A DNA stretch of 64,000 nt from Pararhizobium sp. YC-54. Its GTDB lineage: Bacteria > Pseudomonadota > Alphaproteobacteria > Rhizobiales > Rhizobiaceae. The stretch spans positions 186,001 to 250,000 of the forward strand of contig NZ_JAOYTH010000008.1 of the NCBI RefSeq assembly GCF_025847205.1, given 5' to 3'. The translations under genes and the position numbers were made by a program. Positions 39,382 to 47,742 of this stretch are shown piece after piece. Each line of letters opens with the position of its first letter. The stretch's first letter is position 1. The notes beneath the pieces are model-generated. The model had not been told where the DNA came from. It did no database searches and saw only the letters and a list, made by a program, of their open reading frames with translations.

Positions 39382-40137
39382 TTAGGGCCGGTTCAGAACC
39401 ACCGTCTCGCCATCCGCAGGGATCAGCAGCCGCGACGGCGCGATGCCCCTTTCTTCTGCGGCCTGGCGCAGGTCCAGACGGCTGATCGTCGCATGATCGA
39501 GCGCCTCCATATGGGTGGCGATGACGATCGCATCCGGCGCCGCTTCACACACGGCAACCGTTTCCTGAGCGTCCATGACGATCAGATCGCCATCCCAGCG
39601 TGCGCCGCAGGAATGGGTGACGACAATATCCGGCTTGGTATCGCGGATCACATCAGCCACCGGCGGATAGAGCACCGTATCGCCGGCCCAGTAGATCGAA
39701 GGCTCGCCCGCAGCCTCAAGGCTGAACCCCATGACCGGCCCCATCAGCTCGACCACCGGCCCGAGCCCGTGGCTACCCTCGCGGCGCGTCAGCGTCAGCC
39801 CCTCCCAGGTTGCAGTTTCGGTCAGCGGCGTCACATTGGTGAACCCGGCCTCGCGGATCGTCGCCTCATCGCCCGGCTGGCAGAAAAGCGGCAGATGTTT
39901 CGGCACGCGCTCCATGGCGACGCTATCGAAATGATCGTCATGCAGATGTGAAACGATCACCAGGTCCACGCCCTCAAGAATATCGTCGATCTCCGCCGGA
40001 AGCTCGACCATCGGATTGGGCGACCGGCCGGTAAACGACGGCAGGCTGTGTTTCGGCGCCAGATAGGGGTCTATCAGCACGGTACGCCCGGCATAGTCGA
40101 GTTTCAACGTGGCGTTGCGGATCAATTGGAGCTGCAT
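39382..40137 (-). CDS. MBL-fold metallohydrolase
   Basis: 251 aa from ATG 40137 (AGGAAAT just upstream). The metal motif HLHDDHFD lies near residue 75, followed by a conserved GSHGLGPVVELMGPVMGF segment, AGDTVLY and a late histidine in IATHMEAL. This is the beta-lactamase_B_3 type of MBL fold, often annotated as UlaG-like or as a Zn-dependent hydrolase. The substrate is unknown. It is a single gene, convergent with the branched-chain operon and divergent from the B12 riboswitch, with no functional link evident. Confidence 0.8.
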   Translation of the reverse strand: MQLQLIRNATLKLDYAGRTVLIDPYLAPKHSLPSFTGRSPNPMVELPAEIDDILEGVDLVIVSHLHDDHFDSVAMERVPKHLPLFCQPGDEATIREAGFTNVTPLTETATWEGLTLTRREGSHGLGPVVELMGPVMGFSLEAAGEPSIYWAGDTVLYPPVADVIRDTKPDIVVTHSCGARWDGDLIVMDAQETVAVCEAAPDAIVIATHMEALDHATISRLDLRQAAEERGIAPSRLLIPADGETVVLNRP

Positions 40138-40318
40138 GCAATTTCCTGACGATGAATTGGCGGACATGTTCGGCGGCCATCGTCACCACCGCCACGGTAA
40201 AATCAAGCCCCGGAAGAGAATTGCGGTAGCCTTGCAGCATCACTTTCTGTTCCCACACGCCATGCCGACTAGCCCCCTATCTGTTGATGCCGTAGGCGGG
40301 AAGGGCGGTGCTATCGTC

Positions 40319-40347
40319 TTGACGCCGCCGCCACGCTCGGACTAAGT
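40319..40347 (+). promoter_or_regulatory. Promoter of the cobalamin-riboswitch transcript
   Basis: TTGACG at 40319-40324 and CTAAGT at 40342-40347 are separated by 17 bp. The predicted start near 40354 coincides with the first base of riboswitch stem P1. The -10 is poor, but the position is exactly right. Confidence 0.5.
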
Positions 40348-40353
40348 GACTAT

Positions 40354-40569
40354 CGACGGTTCCCCGATGGATGACTTCGAGGGGATTAATAGGGAACACG
40401 GTGCGGAAGACCCAACAGGGACCAAGACCGTGGCTGCCCCCGCAACTGTAAGCGGATTGCCGATCGCCATCCGGCGCTTTTTTAAAAGCGCCGTGCCACT
40501 GCGAGCCCTCTGGGTTTTCGGGAAGGCAGGCGAGCGGCAGATATCCGCGAGCCAGGAGACCTGCCGTCG
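40354..40569 (+). ncRNA. Cobalamin (adenosylcobalamin-type) riboswitch
   Basis: The closing stem P1 is CGACGG (40354-40359) with CCGTCG (40564-40569). Conserved core elements appear in order: AATAGGGAACACGGTGCGG (40388-40406), GCCCCCGCAACTGTAAGCGG (40435-40454), GCCACTG, GGGAAGGC and the B12 box GCCAGGAGACCTGCC (40551-40565). A variable arm with a run of six T's (40490 region) forms a GC-rich hairpin. It should lower expression of the downstream transporter when adenosylcobalamin is plentiful. A GC hairpin at 40586-40606 directly before a ribosome binding site may be the expression platform. Confidence 0.93.
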
Positions 40570-40618
40570 AAAGCAACATCCAACTTCCCGGGCGGGGTTG
40601 CCCGGAACAGGAGCCATC

Positions 40619-40693
40619 ATGATTGATTTCTACCGCCGCATCCGGCGCCCTTTCGCCGTTTCCTCCCAATCGGAATATTCCCCGCATCCCTGA
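40619..40693 (+). CDS. Possible 24-residue leader peptide downstream of the riboswitch
   Basis: AGGAG at 40609-40613 lies 5 nt before ATG 40619, which opens a 24-codon frame (MIDFYRRIRRPF...SPHP) ending at TGA 40691-40693. The Shine-Dalgarno site directly follows a hairpin with CCGGGC/GCCCGG stems (40588-40606) that could sequester it. It could be a regulatory leader peptide, or the start of a gene that has since been lost. Composition is arginine-rich. No homologue is recognised. Confidence 0.4.
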   Translation: MIDFYRRIRRPFAVSSQSEYSPHP

Positions 40694-40934
40694 TGCGATT
40701 GGCAGATTGCATCTGAGCGTCAAAGCGAAACCGGCTACAGTGCCGCGCGCCATTCATGCCGCGCCAAGGCCGCTCTAAATCTGCTCCATAATTCCTATAT
40801 CGATACCGATTCGAGGCGTTATGGAGCAGCGGGAACCGCTTTCGCACAGGCGCCGCGTTTTGTCTTTTTCCAATTTTTAATCCAGTTCCAGTGGGTCACT
40901 GCCCGGCCTGGAAATCCGTTTCAAGAAAGTCACC
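40694..40934 (+). promoter_or_regulatory. Long structured leader between the riboswitch and the B12 transporter genes
   Basis: GATGC at 40692-40696 can pair with GCATC at 40684-40688 or with GCATC at 40709-40713, two mutually exclusive hairpins around the leader-peptide stop. A palindrome of a dispersed-repeat type follows at 40781-40829, then a T-rich tract TTTTGTCTTTTT at 40858-40869 after weak GC pairing. No coding sequence is evident. Roles are inferred; a terminator near 40869 is possible but weak. Confidence 0.35.
40781..40829. repeat. Degenerate palindromic intergenic repeat, copy A
   Basis: The outer arms CTGCTCCATAA (40781-40791) and TTATGGAGCAG (40819-40829) are perfect inverted repeats, and inner CCT/AGG and ATCG/CGAT segments pair around the centre at 40805. 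The layout resembles the 21-bp-arm palindrome at 57868-57913 (shared CATA-TTCCT-ATCG...CGAT...AGG-TATG-GCAG pattern), suggesting the same family. Confidence 0.55.
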
Positions 40935-41984
40935 ATGCTCATCAGCCGTATTTCCATTCATCTTTCCAGATTTCTGGCGCCGCTGTCCGCGACCGCTTTT
41001 GCTATTGCCGGCTTTGCTGCGCCGGTTGCCGCAGAGCCGACCACCTATCCTCTGACGATCACCAATTGCGGCCAGACCGTAATTTTCGACAAGGCGCCAC
41101 AGAAGGTCGTCTCGATCGGGCAGGGCATGACCGAGATTCTGTTTTCGCTCGGTCTGGCTGACAAGATTGCCGGCACCGCCGTCTGGGTCGGTCCGGTCCT
41201 GCCGGCCTTTGCTAAAACCAACAAGACGATCAAGCGGCTGGCCGACAACGACCCGAGCTTTGAATCCGTCGTTGGCGTCGAGCCGGACCTTGTGGCTGCC
41301 GAATTCGAATGGCATGTCGGCACGCAAGGATCGGTCGGCAAGCGCGAGCAGTTTTCCGGCCTCGGCATCAACACCTATGTCTCGCCGGCCGATTGCGTTG
41401 CCAAGATCAACACCGACGGCGGCGATGGCGTTCGCCGCGAACTCTTCACGATGGACCTGATCTATCAGGAGATCGGCGAGCTTGCGCAAATCTTCGGCAT
41501 TCAGGATCGTGGTGACGCCCTGATCGCGGATCTGAAGAAGCGCGAAGCCGAGGCCGTCGCATCGATCGGCGCTGCCAAGCTTGGCGCGCTTCCGGTTGTT
41601 TTCTGGTTTTCGAGCAAGGAAGTCGAGGGCGATGCCTTCATCGCCGGCAAGAACAGCGCCCCTGCCTATATCCTGAAAACGCTTGGCGCGAAAAATGTCG
41701 TGACGACGCAAGAGGAATGGCCGCTGGTGGGCTGGGAAACCATCACTGAAGCCAATCCGTCCGTCATCGTCATCGCCACCATGGACCGCCGGCGCTATGC
41801 AGCCGACGATCCGGCCGTGAAGATCGATTTCCTCAAGAAGGACCCGGTCACCAGCCAGCTTGATGCCGTCAAGAACAGGCGCTTCGTCAAGATGGACGCG
41901 CAATCGATGAACCCGACCATCCGCACGATCGACGGCATCGAGATCCTTGCCAAGGGCATCACGTCGTTCGGATTGTCGCAGTGA
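40935..41984 (+). CDS. ABC transporter substrate-binding protein, cobalamin/cobalt-type (BtuF/FepB-like)
   Basis: 349 aa. A signal peptide of about 33 residues ends at APVAAE without a lipobox, so the protein is a free periplasmic component. The mature part is a type III binding fold (Peripla_BP_2; KAPQKVVSIGQGMTEILFSLGLADKIAGTA). The family includes siderophore, haem, B12 and cobalt binding proteins. The upstream cobalamin riboswitch makes a corrinoid or cobalt ligand by far the most likely. It overlaps the permease gene by 4 bp (GTGA). Confidence 0.85.
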   Translation: MLISRISIHLSRFLAPLSATAFAIAGFAAPVAAEPTTYPLTITNCGQTVIFDKAPQKVVSIGQGMTEILFSLGLADKIAGTAVWVGPVLPAFAKTNKTIKRLADNDPSFESVVGVEPDLVAAEFEWHVGTQGSVGKREQFSGLGINTYVSPADCVAKINTDGGDGVRRELFTMDLIYQEIGELAQIFGIQDRGDALIADLKKREAEAVASIGAAKLGALPVVFWFSSKEVEGDAFIAGKNSAPAYILKTLGAKNVVTTQEEWPLVGWETITEANPSVIVIATMDRRRYAADDPAVKIDFLKKDPVTSQLDAVKNRRFVKMDAQSMNPTIRTIDGIEILAKGITSFGLSQ

Positions 41985-43033
41985 GTCTTGCCGTGGTTCA
42001 ACCCGTGGTGATCGGCGAAAGGTGGTGGGCGCGCCTGGCGCTCATCACTCTGTCGCTCGTCGCGCTCGGTTTCATGATCAGTCTCGCTGTTTCTATTGGC
42101 GAGATTTCCATTCCGCTGGAAACGACGGCGAAAGCCGTCTCCAATCGCCTGTTTGGCACCGCGTTTGAATTGAGCCGGATCCATCAGGGCATCGTCTGGG
42201 ATTACCGGCTCAGCCGCGCGCTGCTGGCGGCGAGTGCGGGGGCGGCACTCGCATTGTCGGGTGCCGTCCTGCAGGCGCTGCTGCGCAACCCGCTGGCCGA
42301 ACCTTATGTGCTCGGCATTTCGGCCGGCGCCTCGACGGGGGCGGTCGCGGTGATGATCCTTGGCTTCGGCTATGGTGTCCTGACACTCTCGGCCGGCGCG
42401 TTCATCGGTGCGGTTGTTGCCTTCATCCTGGTCTCGGCGCTGGCGGCGGGAGCCGCCGGCGGGGCGGACCGGATCATTCTCGCCGGTGTTGCCGGCTCGC
42501 AGCTTTTCAATGCGCTGACCTCCTATATCGTCACCACGTCGGCGAATGCCGAGCAGGCACGCGGCGTCATGTTCTGGCTGCTCGGAAGCCTCTCGGGCGT
42601 GCGCTGGCCGGATGTCTATCTCGCTGCCCCCGTCGCCTTGATCGGCTTTGCGGTGTCGGTGTTTTATGCCCGGGCGCTTGATGCCTTCACTTTTGGCGTC
42701 GATGCGGCGGCGGCGCTGGGGATCGCCGTCAATCGCGTGCGTGTCATCCTGCTGGGTGCGACGGCGCTGATGACGGCGGCGATGGTCAGTATCGTCGGCT
42801 CGATCGGTTTCGTCGGGCTGGTCATTCCGCATGCCGCGCGGTTTCTGGCCGGCCCGTCGCATGGCCGCCTTTTGCCCGCATCGGCGATGATCGGCTCGAT
42901 CTTCATGGTGGCTGCCGATATCGTCTCGCGCATCATCATCCCGCAGCAGATCCTGCCGATCGGCGTCGTCACGGCGCTGTTCGGGGCGCCCGCCTTTGCG
43001 CTCATTCTCTACAAGGCGAGGAGGCCGGTTTGA
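41981..43033 (+). CDS. FecCD/BtuC-type ABC transporter permease
   Basis: 350 aa from GTG 41981. It has about nine or ten membrane helices and the FecCD signatures RLSRALLAASAGAALALSGAVLQ, NPLAEPYVLGISAGA (near residue 105) and GFVGLVIPHAARFL. It forms the homodimeric membrane channel of the transporter. It overlaps both neighbours by 4 bp, showing tight coupling with the binding protein and ATPase. Confidence 0.9.
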   Translation: MSLAVVQPVVIGERWWARLALITLSLVALGFMISLAVSIGEISIPLETTAKAVSNRLFGTAFELSRIHQGIVWDYRLSRALLAASAGAALALSGAVLQALLRNPLAEPYVLGISAGASTGAVAVMILGFGYGVLTLSAGAFIGAVVAFILVSALAAGAAGGADRIILAGVAGSQLFNALTSYIVTTSANAEQARGVMFWLLGSLSGVRWPDVYLAAPVALIGFAVSVFYARALDAFTFGVDAAAALGIAVNRVRVILLGATALMTAAMVSIVGSIGFVGLVIPHAARFLAGPSHGRLLPASAMIGSIFMVAADIVSRIIIPQQILPIGVVTALFGAPAFALILYKARRPV

Positions 43034-43794
43034 GCATTTCCATCAACGATGTACGCTGGTCGGCCGGCGGACTGATGATCGTCAACGGCATCAGTATCGA
43101 CGTTGCCCCCGGCAAGACGCTCGGCCTGCTTGGCCCGAACGGCTCGGGAAAATCCAGCCTGCTCAAGCTGATCTGCCGTTTGCGCAACGTCAAGAGCGGC
43201 GTCATCGCGCTCGGCAATGCCGATATTGCCGGCATGGCCCGTCTCGACATCGCCCGGCGCGTCGCGCTGGTCGAGCAGCAGGCGGCGACCGAGGCGCAGG
43301 TCACCGTGCTGGATGTCGTCCGGCTTGGGCGCACGCCGCACCGGGGTCCGCTCACACCATGGAGCGCTGCGGACGACCAGGCCGTCAACGAGGCGCTGCA
43401 TCACGTTGGCCTGCCGGCGCGCGCAGGCCAGTTCTGGCATACGCTGTCGGGCGGCGAGCGCCAGCGGGTGCACATTGCCCGGGCGCTGGCACAGACGCCA
43501 AGCGAGCTGCTGCTCGACGAGCCGACAAATCATCTGGATATCCAGCATCAGCTGGAAATCCTGTCGCTGGTGGCAAAACTGCCGGTCACCAGCATCATCG
43601 CACTGCACGATCTCAATCTGGCAGCGATGTTCTGCGATAACCTTGCGGTCCTGCACCACGGCAAGGTTGTCGCTGCCGGAACGCCGGAGGAGGTTCTGAC
43701 CGAAGACCTGATCGCCAATGTGTTCGGGGTGCGAGCCTATATCGAACGCTCGCCGCATCACGGACGACAGCACGTTCAGTACCGGCTTGATTGA
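43030..43794 (+). CDS. BtuD/FepC-type ABC transporter ATP-binding protein
   Basis: 254 aa from TTG 43030. It has Walker A GPNGSGKSSLLKL near residue 36, signature LSGGERQRVHIARALAQ near residue 139, Walker B LLLDEPTNHLD, and the H-loop in IIALHDLNLA. It completes the three-gene uptake system under the cobalamin riboswitch. Its stop codon lies inside the left arm of an inverted-repeat element, which may serve as its terminator. Confidence 0.9.
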   Translation: MSISINDVRWSAGGLMIVNGISIDVAPGKTLGLLGPNGSGKSSLLKLICRLRNVKSGVIALGNADIAGMARLDIARRVALVEQQAATEAQVTVLDVVRLGRTPHRGPLTPWSAADDQAVNEALHHVGLPARAGQFWHTLSGGERQRVHIARALAQTPSELLLDEPTNHLDIQHQLEILSLVAKLPVTSIIALHDLNLAAMFCDNLAVLHHGKVVAAGTPEEVLTEDLIANVFGVRAYIERSPHHGRQHVQYRLD

Positions 43795-43870
43795 ACCCAT
43801 CACCCATGACGGCTACGCTAGTTCCATAAGATAGATTACGTGATTCAGTGTTGTAGCCGGGTGGGTTCAA
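43791..43870. repeat. 80-bp inverted-repeat element at the end of the B12 transporter operon
   Basis: TTGAACCCA at 43791-43799 is perfectly inverted as TGGGTTCAA at 43862-43870. Just inside, ACCC pairs with GGGT and GGCTAC (43811-43816) pairs with GTAGCC (43853-43858). The 36-bp centre is AT-rich. It may be a small non-autonomous element, an IS end or a terminator. It lies directly before a transposase remnant. Confidence 0.55.
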
Positions 43871-43926
43871 GGATGAAGTGCGACTTGCAATAGATAACAA
43901 CGGTTTATCCTTGCAAGGAACGTGAC

Positions 43927-44613
43927 ATGAAACGCACCTACTCGCAGATCGATCTGGATGAACGCCGCAAGATTGCCCGCTGGCGCACGGCTGGGATCAG
44001 CGTTGACGTGATCGCCGAGAAACTGCACCGACATCGCTCGACGATTTTCCGTGAGCTGCGCCGCAATGTGTTCGCGGATCGCGAGATGCCGGACCTGAAC
44101 GGTTACTACTGCGTGATGGCCAATGACATGGCGCGAGAACGGCGTGCCAAGCTACGCAAGCTTGCCCGGTTCTCTGTTCTGCGCCAATCGGTGATCGAGC
44201 GCATCCTGCATGGCTGGTCGCCACAACAGATCGCTGGCCGATTGCAGCTTGAGCGCCATCCGATCTCTGTCAGCCATGAGACGATCTACAAGTTCGCTTA
44301 TTCCTCGGACGGCCAAGCAATCAAGCTATGGCGACATCTGCCGGAGCACCGCGCCAGCCGTCGGCCACGGCCTGATGATCTGCATCGGCCGATGAATCTT
44401 GCGCCGGACCGGCTCAAGGACATTCTATGCAAGCGCGAGCAACGCTATGTCACGGCGCAGCTGACCATTTCGTTCGAGCGTCAGCGGATCATGCTGGAGG
44501 AGAATGATGTCACCCGCGGGCTCGTCGGTCGCCCAACCAGATTTCGGCTCTGCTGGCGGTTTTATATTGATCGGCGTTACCGCATCTGTACCGTAGTCCT
44601 CGTGATGATTTAA
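43927..44613 (+). pseudogene. IS30-family transposase remnant fused in frame to an ISNCY-type transposase fragment
   Basis: 228 codons open. Residues 1 to about 147 match the IS30 N-terminus: helix-turn-helix RWRTAGISVDVIAEKLHRHR followed by RSTIFRELRRN, then WSPQQIAGRLQLERHPISVS and HETIYKFAYSSDGQAIKLWRH. The sequence then changes (from about 44368) to NLAPDRLKDILCKREQRYVT and RIMLEENDVTRGLVG, which resembles the C-terminal part of ISNCY-type transposases. From about 44521 the tail matches neither. The IS30 catalytic DDE domain is missing, so no activity is expected. It looks like successive insertions and deletions at one hot spot. Confidence 0.75.
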
Positions 44614-44631
44614 CGGTGTCGGAGGACATAA

Positions 44632-46218
44632 ATGCCGGAGTTCCGTATCGGGCAACGCAATTTTGCAGTTCTGGCTGCGATACTGGTGCTCGCCGCCCTG
44701 TTCCGGCTCCACGATGTCCAGCAGCCCCTGGTGGATGCCTTCAGCTGGCGCGAGGCAAGCACGGCCATGATGGCGGATAATTTCTATGCGCGCAGCTGGA
44801 ACATCTTTTTTCCGGAGGTCAGCTGGACCGGCCCGGACCCCGCCTATCAGGGCCGCGAGCTGCAGATAATTTCCTATATTACCGCGCTGCTTTACACTGT
44901 GTTTGGCTGGCACGACTGGCTGGGACGCCTGGTGGCTGCTGTGTTCGGAGCCTGGGGCGTCTTTGCGCTGCATCGCTTGCTTAATCGCGTGTGGGACCCC
45001 GTGCATGCCAACGCCGGCGCCTTCTTGCTTGCCATCATGCCGGGCGCCGTTTTTATCGACCAGTCGTTTCTTCCTGATCCCGCGATGCTGTCTCTGGTCA
45101 CCACCGGCGCCTGGCTGTATGTCGCCTATCTGCAAGAAGACCGGCCCGGTCTTCTGGTGATCTCCGGCTTGATGACGACGCTGGGCGTGCTCGCCAAGCT
45201 GCCTGGCATCGCCGTGGTCATTCCGATGACCTATGCGACATTTTCCATCCTCCAGATGAGAGGCGGGCTGAATTTGCGCCGCATCCTGCCGATCGTACCC
45301 GTTGCGCTGATTGCCGGCGTTCTGATCCTTGGCTACTACCGATGGGCGCTCTATGTGGGGACGAATTATCCGCCTTATCATGTCGCCGGCAGCGGCTATC
45401 TATGGGACGACGGGTTGTCCAAATTCCTCGACCAGGCTTTTTACATCCCCTCCGCATGGAAGATCGCCGGCAACTGGCTTTTTACCTTGCCGGTCGTCAT
45501 GCTCGCTGGCATAGCCTTGCTGGTCACACCCCCGGCCACAACCGATCCGGCACGCGGCAAGGCTTCCTGGTTTTTCCATGTCTGGTTCGCCGGCGCCGCC
45601 TTGGTCTATTTCTTCGCTGCGCGTGAGATCAAAACCAATCCATGGAACTTCCATATCTTCAGCGTGCCGATTGCCGCATTGGCTGGCCGGGGGCTCGTCC
45701 TGTTGAGCGCCATTGGCGGCGACCTCCATGCTGGTTCGCGATCACGCTGGCTGCGGCTGGCGGCCATTGCGGGCGTCGTGATTGTTGGCGGAACCCTTCC
45801 AGGGCTCGAGTTGATGAAGACCCCCTATGCGCAATCCGGGCATGAACTCGGTGAGCGCCTGAGTTCTGTGAGCAAGCCGGGCGATCTGGTCGTTGCGGTC
45901 TCGGCCACGGTCGGCGATCCGATCGCCGTCTACTACAGCAGACGCCGTGGTTGGGTTTTTCCGCCCGGCGGAGGGATGAACGACTGGTCGGTGCTTCTTG
46001 AGGACCGCGACGCGATCAGCGTATTGGAGACGCTGCGAGCAAAAAACGCGGCTTGGTTCGGCATCGCCAAAAACGCCCGCGACTCCAAGGGCCGCAAACT
46101 GATCGAATACAACGAGGGTCTCATTGCGCATCTCGACAAGACGGCCGAGCGTGTCGTCGATGATGACACCATGCTCATTTACCGGCTGACGCCGCCCGCC
46201 GCCATTTCATCGAATTAG
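44632..46218 (+). CDS. GT39/PMT-like membrane glycosyltransferase (ArnT-like)
   Basis: 528 aa from ATG 44632 (GGAGGA at 44620-44625). About 10-11 membrane helices and the lumenal acidic region DAFSWREASTAMMADNFY near residue 35, which corresponds to the DE-type catalytic site of GT-C enzymes (PMT_2/ArnT). Such enzymes use polyprenyl-phosphate sugars to modify lipids, proteins or polysaccharides in the periplasm. It stands between the transposase remnant and a convergent GH26-like gene, so its 5' region may have been reshaped by the insertion. A role in the nearby polysaccharide system is possible but unproven. Confidence 0.8.
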   Translation: MPEFRIGQRNFAVLAAILVLAALFRLHDVQQPLVDAFSWREASTAMMADNFYARSWNIFFPEVSWTGPDPAYQGRELQIISYITALLYTVFGWHDWLGRLVAAVFGAWGVFALHRLLNRVWDPVHANAGAFLLAIMPGAVFIDQSFLPDPAMLSLVTTGAWLYVAYLQEDRPGLLVISGLMTTLGVLAKLPGIAVVIPMTYATFSILQMRGGLNLRRILPIVPVALIAGVLILGYYRWALYVGTNYPPYHVAGSGYLWDDGLSKFLDQAFYIPSAWKIAGNWLFTLPVVMLAGIALLVTPPATTDPARGKASWFFHVWFAGAALVYFFAAREIKTNPWNFHIFSVPIAALAGRGLVLLSAIGGDLHAGSRSRWLRLAAIAGVVIVGGTLPGLELMKTPYAQSGHELGERLSSVSKPGDLVVAVSATVGDPIAVYYSRRRGWVFPPGGGMNDWSVLLEDRDAISVLETLRAKNAAWFGIAKNARDSKGRKLIEYNEGLIAHLDKTAERVVDDDTMLIYRLTPPAAISSN

Positions 46219-46291
46219 TTGCATGAAAAGAGCTTCCGGCTCCAGGCGATCAATCTTCCGGAACAACGGGTGTCCAAGTTTACCCATCACG

Positions 46292-47305
46292 CTAGCGCTG
46301 AATCAGCGCCGCGAGGGTTTTAGGGTCAAAACGCCAATCCGGCGAACCATATCCCATGGGCCAGCGGTAAGGTTCCTTATCGTTGAAGAACAGGATCGTC
46401 TGCAGCAGCGGGAACTGCGGTTTATATTCCGGCGAATTGAAAATCTCTGTGTACCAACCCTGCTTGTAGGTCCGGCTCCCGGAGACGCCGAGTTCCGCGA
46501 TCATCACCGGCTTGTGGAACTGCGCCACGCGCTTGTATTTCTCTTCGACCGTTTCACTGAAGCGTCTGGGACGACTCCAATAATCAATGTCCATCTTTTC
46601 GAGGCCCCAAATGGGGATTCCGACGATGTCAACGAATTCGTCGCCCGGATAATAGGCTGCAAGATTCTTATGTCCCTTCGGCGACCAGACGTAGCGGGCA
46701 TCCGGCAGGATCATGCGGCAGCGGGAGACAAAATATACGAAGGCTTTGCGATAGCCTTCCGGATCATTGCGCGCCCAGGGATAGCGGCCATCGACGTCTT
46801 CCATCTCGTGACCCCAGCGCATGTACACGGGCTTGCGGATGTCGCGACCCTTGTTGCAAATCCACTCGATCTCGGAATCGAAGCGTCCGTCTTGTATGTC
46901 TTGGAAAAGGCGAGCGCCCCCTCCCCGCCAATCCGCGGCGTGGGTGAAGGGCTCGACAGAGATCATGAGGGCGCGATGGTCGCGAATGGCACCCTTGATC
47001 TTGCGATCCAGTGCGCGCTTGTCCGGCGCCTGCCAGGCGACGAAAACATGCTCAATCTGGAAATCGTCGCTGCCTTTCACCATGGAATGAGGATCATAGA
47101 CGCCCATGGTCACCGGGCTCGCTGCGCGCGCAGTGGGCGCGCCGGCACCGATAGCCCCCGTCCTCACCGCCGTATCGACCAACGGCAACCCCACTTCGGA
47201 AGCTTCTCCGCCAGTCGAGGCCAGCATAATAGCGAGCGCCAACCCGAAAAAACACGCCTTCAAATAGGGCCAGCTGCTCTCAGGCGGCAAGCGTAATGCA
47301 GTCAT
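46292..47305 (-). CDS. GH26-like glycoside hydrolase, membrane-anchored or exported (paralogue 1)
   Basis: 337 aa from ATG 47305; GTG 47344 in frame would add 13 residues. An N-terminal hydrophobic stretch (residues 17-30) is a signal or anchor. The catalytic region resembles GH26: acid/base glutamate E167 in RWGHEMED and probable nucleophile E271 in MIAELG. It shares SPKG..., YYPGDEFVD and FFNDKE-type segments with the gene at 54268, so the two are paralogues. GH26 enzymes cut beta-mannans or mixed-linkage glucans; here a role in trimming or releasing the exopolysaccharide is likely. Confidence 0.75.
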   Translation of the reverse strand: MTALRLPPESSWPYLKACFFGLALAIMLASTGGEASEVGLPLVDTAVRTGAIGAGAPTARAASPVTMGVYDPHSMVKGSDDFQIEHVFVAWQAPDKRALDRKIKGAIRDHRALMISVEPFTHAADWRGGGARLFQDIQDGRFDSEIEWICNKGRDIRKPVYMRWGHEMEDVDGRYPWARNDPEGYRKAFVYFVSRCRMILPDARYVWSPKGHKNLAAYYPGDEFVDIVGIPIWGLEKMDIDYWSRPRRFSETVEEKYKRVAQFHKPVMIAELGVSGSRTYKQGWYTEIFNSPEYKPQFPLLQTILFFNDKEPYRWPMGYGSPDWRFDPKTLAALIQR

Positions 47306-47391
47306 ATAGAAGTCCCGCAGCTTACGCCGCAACCTTGCCGGCACGATTGTGCATGCAAAGGAGGGTGTTCACTGGAATGTCAGTTGAAAAT

Positions 47392-47742
47392 TCAGCGGAG
47401 TACGCAGCGCGATGTCTGGCCAAAGCCGCTCGGTGAACAGATGTACGGCCCGCGGCCATAGGCGACCATGCGGGTATCCGTCCTCAGGCCCGCTACGTAT
47501 CGCGCGGTATCCGCGGAGGCGACCTTTGTGCCCGTCTGGTAAGCCTTCATTGCAGCTACGCTCTGAACCGCGCCCTTCTCGGGGGCGTGATATGGTGTAG
47601 CGGATGCCAACTCGAGTGGCCGCTCAGAAGAGCAAGCCACCAGCAATGACGCCAGACCGATAACAGCCACGCATGAAATTTTGCGAAATTGCTTCCTTGC
47701 AGACGCAAGGCGCTCGTTTGTCTCAACGTTCTTCGATTTCAT
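47392..47742 (-). CDS. Small putative lipoprotein, 116 aa
   Basis: A basic N-terminus (MKSKNVETNERLASARKQFR) precedes a hydrophobic stretch ending in the lipobox LVAC-SS, so the mature protein would be lipid-anchored from the cysteine near residue 36. The C-terminus ends YICSPSGFGQTSRCVLR, a two-cysteine motif that recurs at the end of small exported proteins of Rhizobiaceae. Function is unknown. It lies upstream of, and in the same direction as, the GH26-like gene, 86 bp away, so the two may be co-transcribed. Confidence 0.65.
   Translation of the reverse strand: MKSKNVETNERLASARKQFRKISCVAVIGLASLLVACSSERPLELASATPYHAPEKGAVQSVAAMKAYQTGTKVASADTARYVAGLRTDTRMVAYGRGPYICSPSGFGQTSRCVLR

Noticed and set aside
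40346..40693. 115-codon plus-strand frame through the riboswitch
   Set aside because: It covers the conserved riboswitch core, which explains the sequence; only the last 24 codons have their own ribosome binding site and are reported separately.
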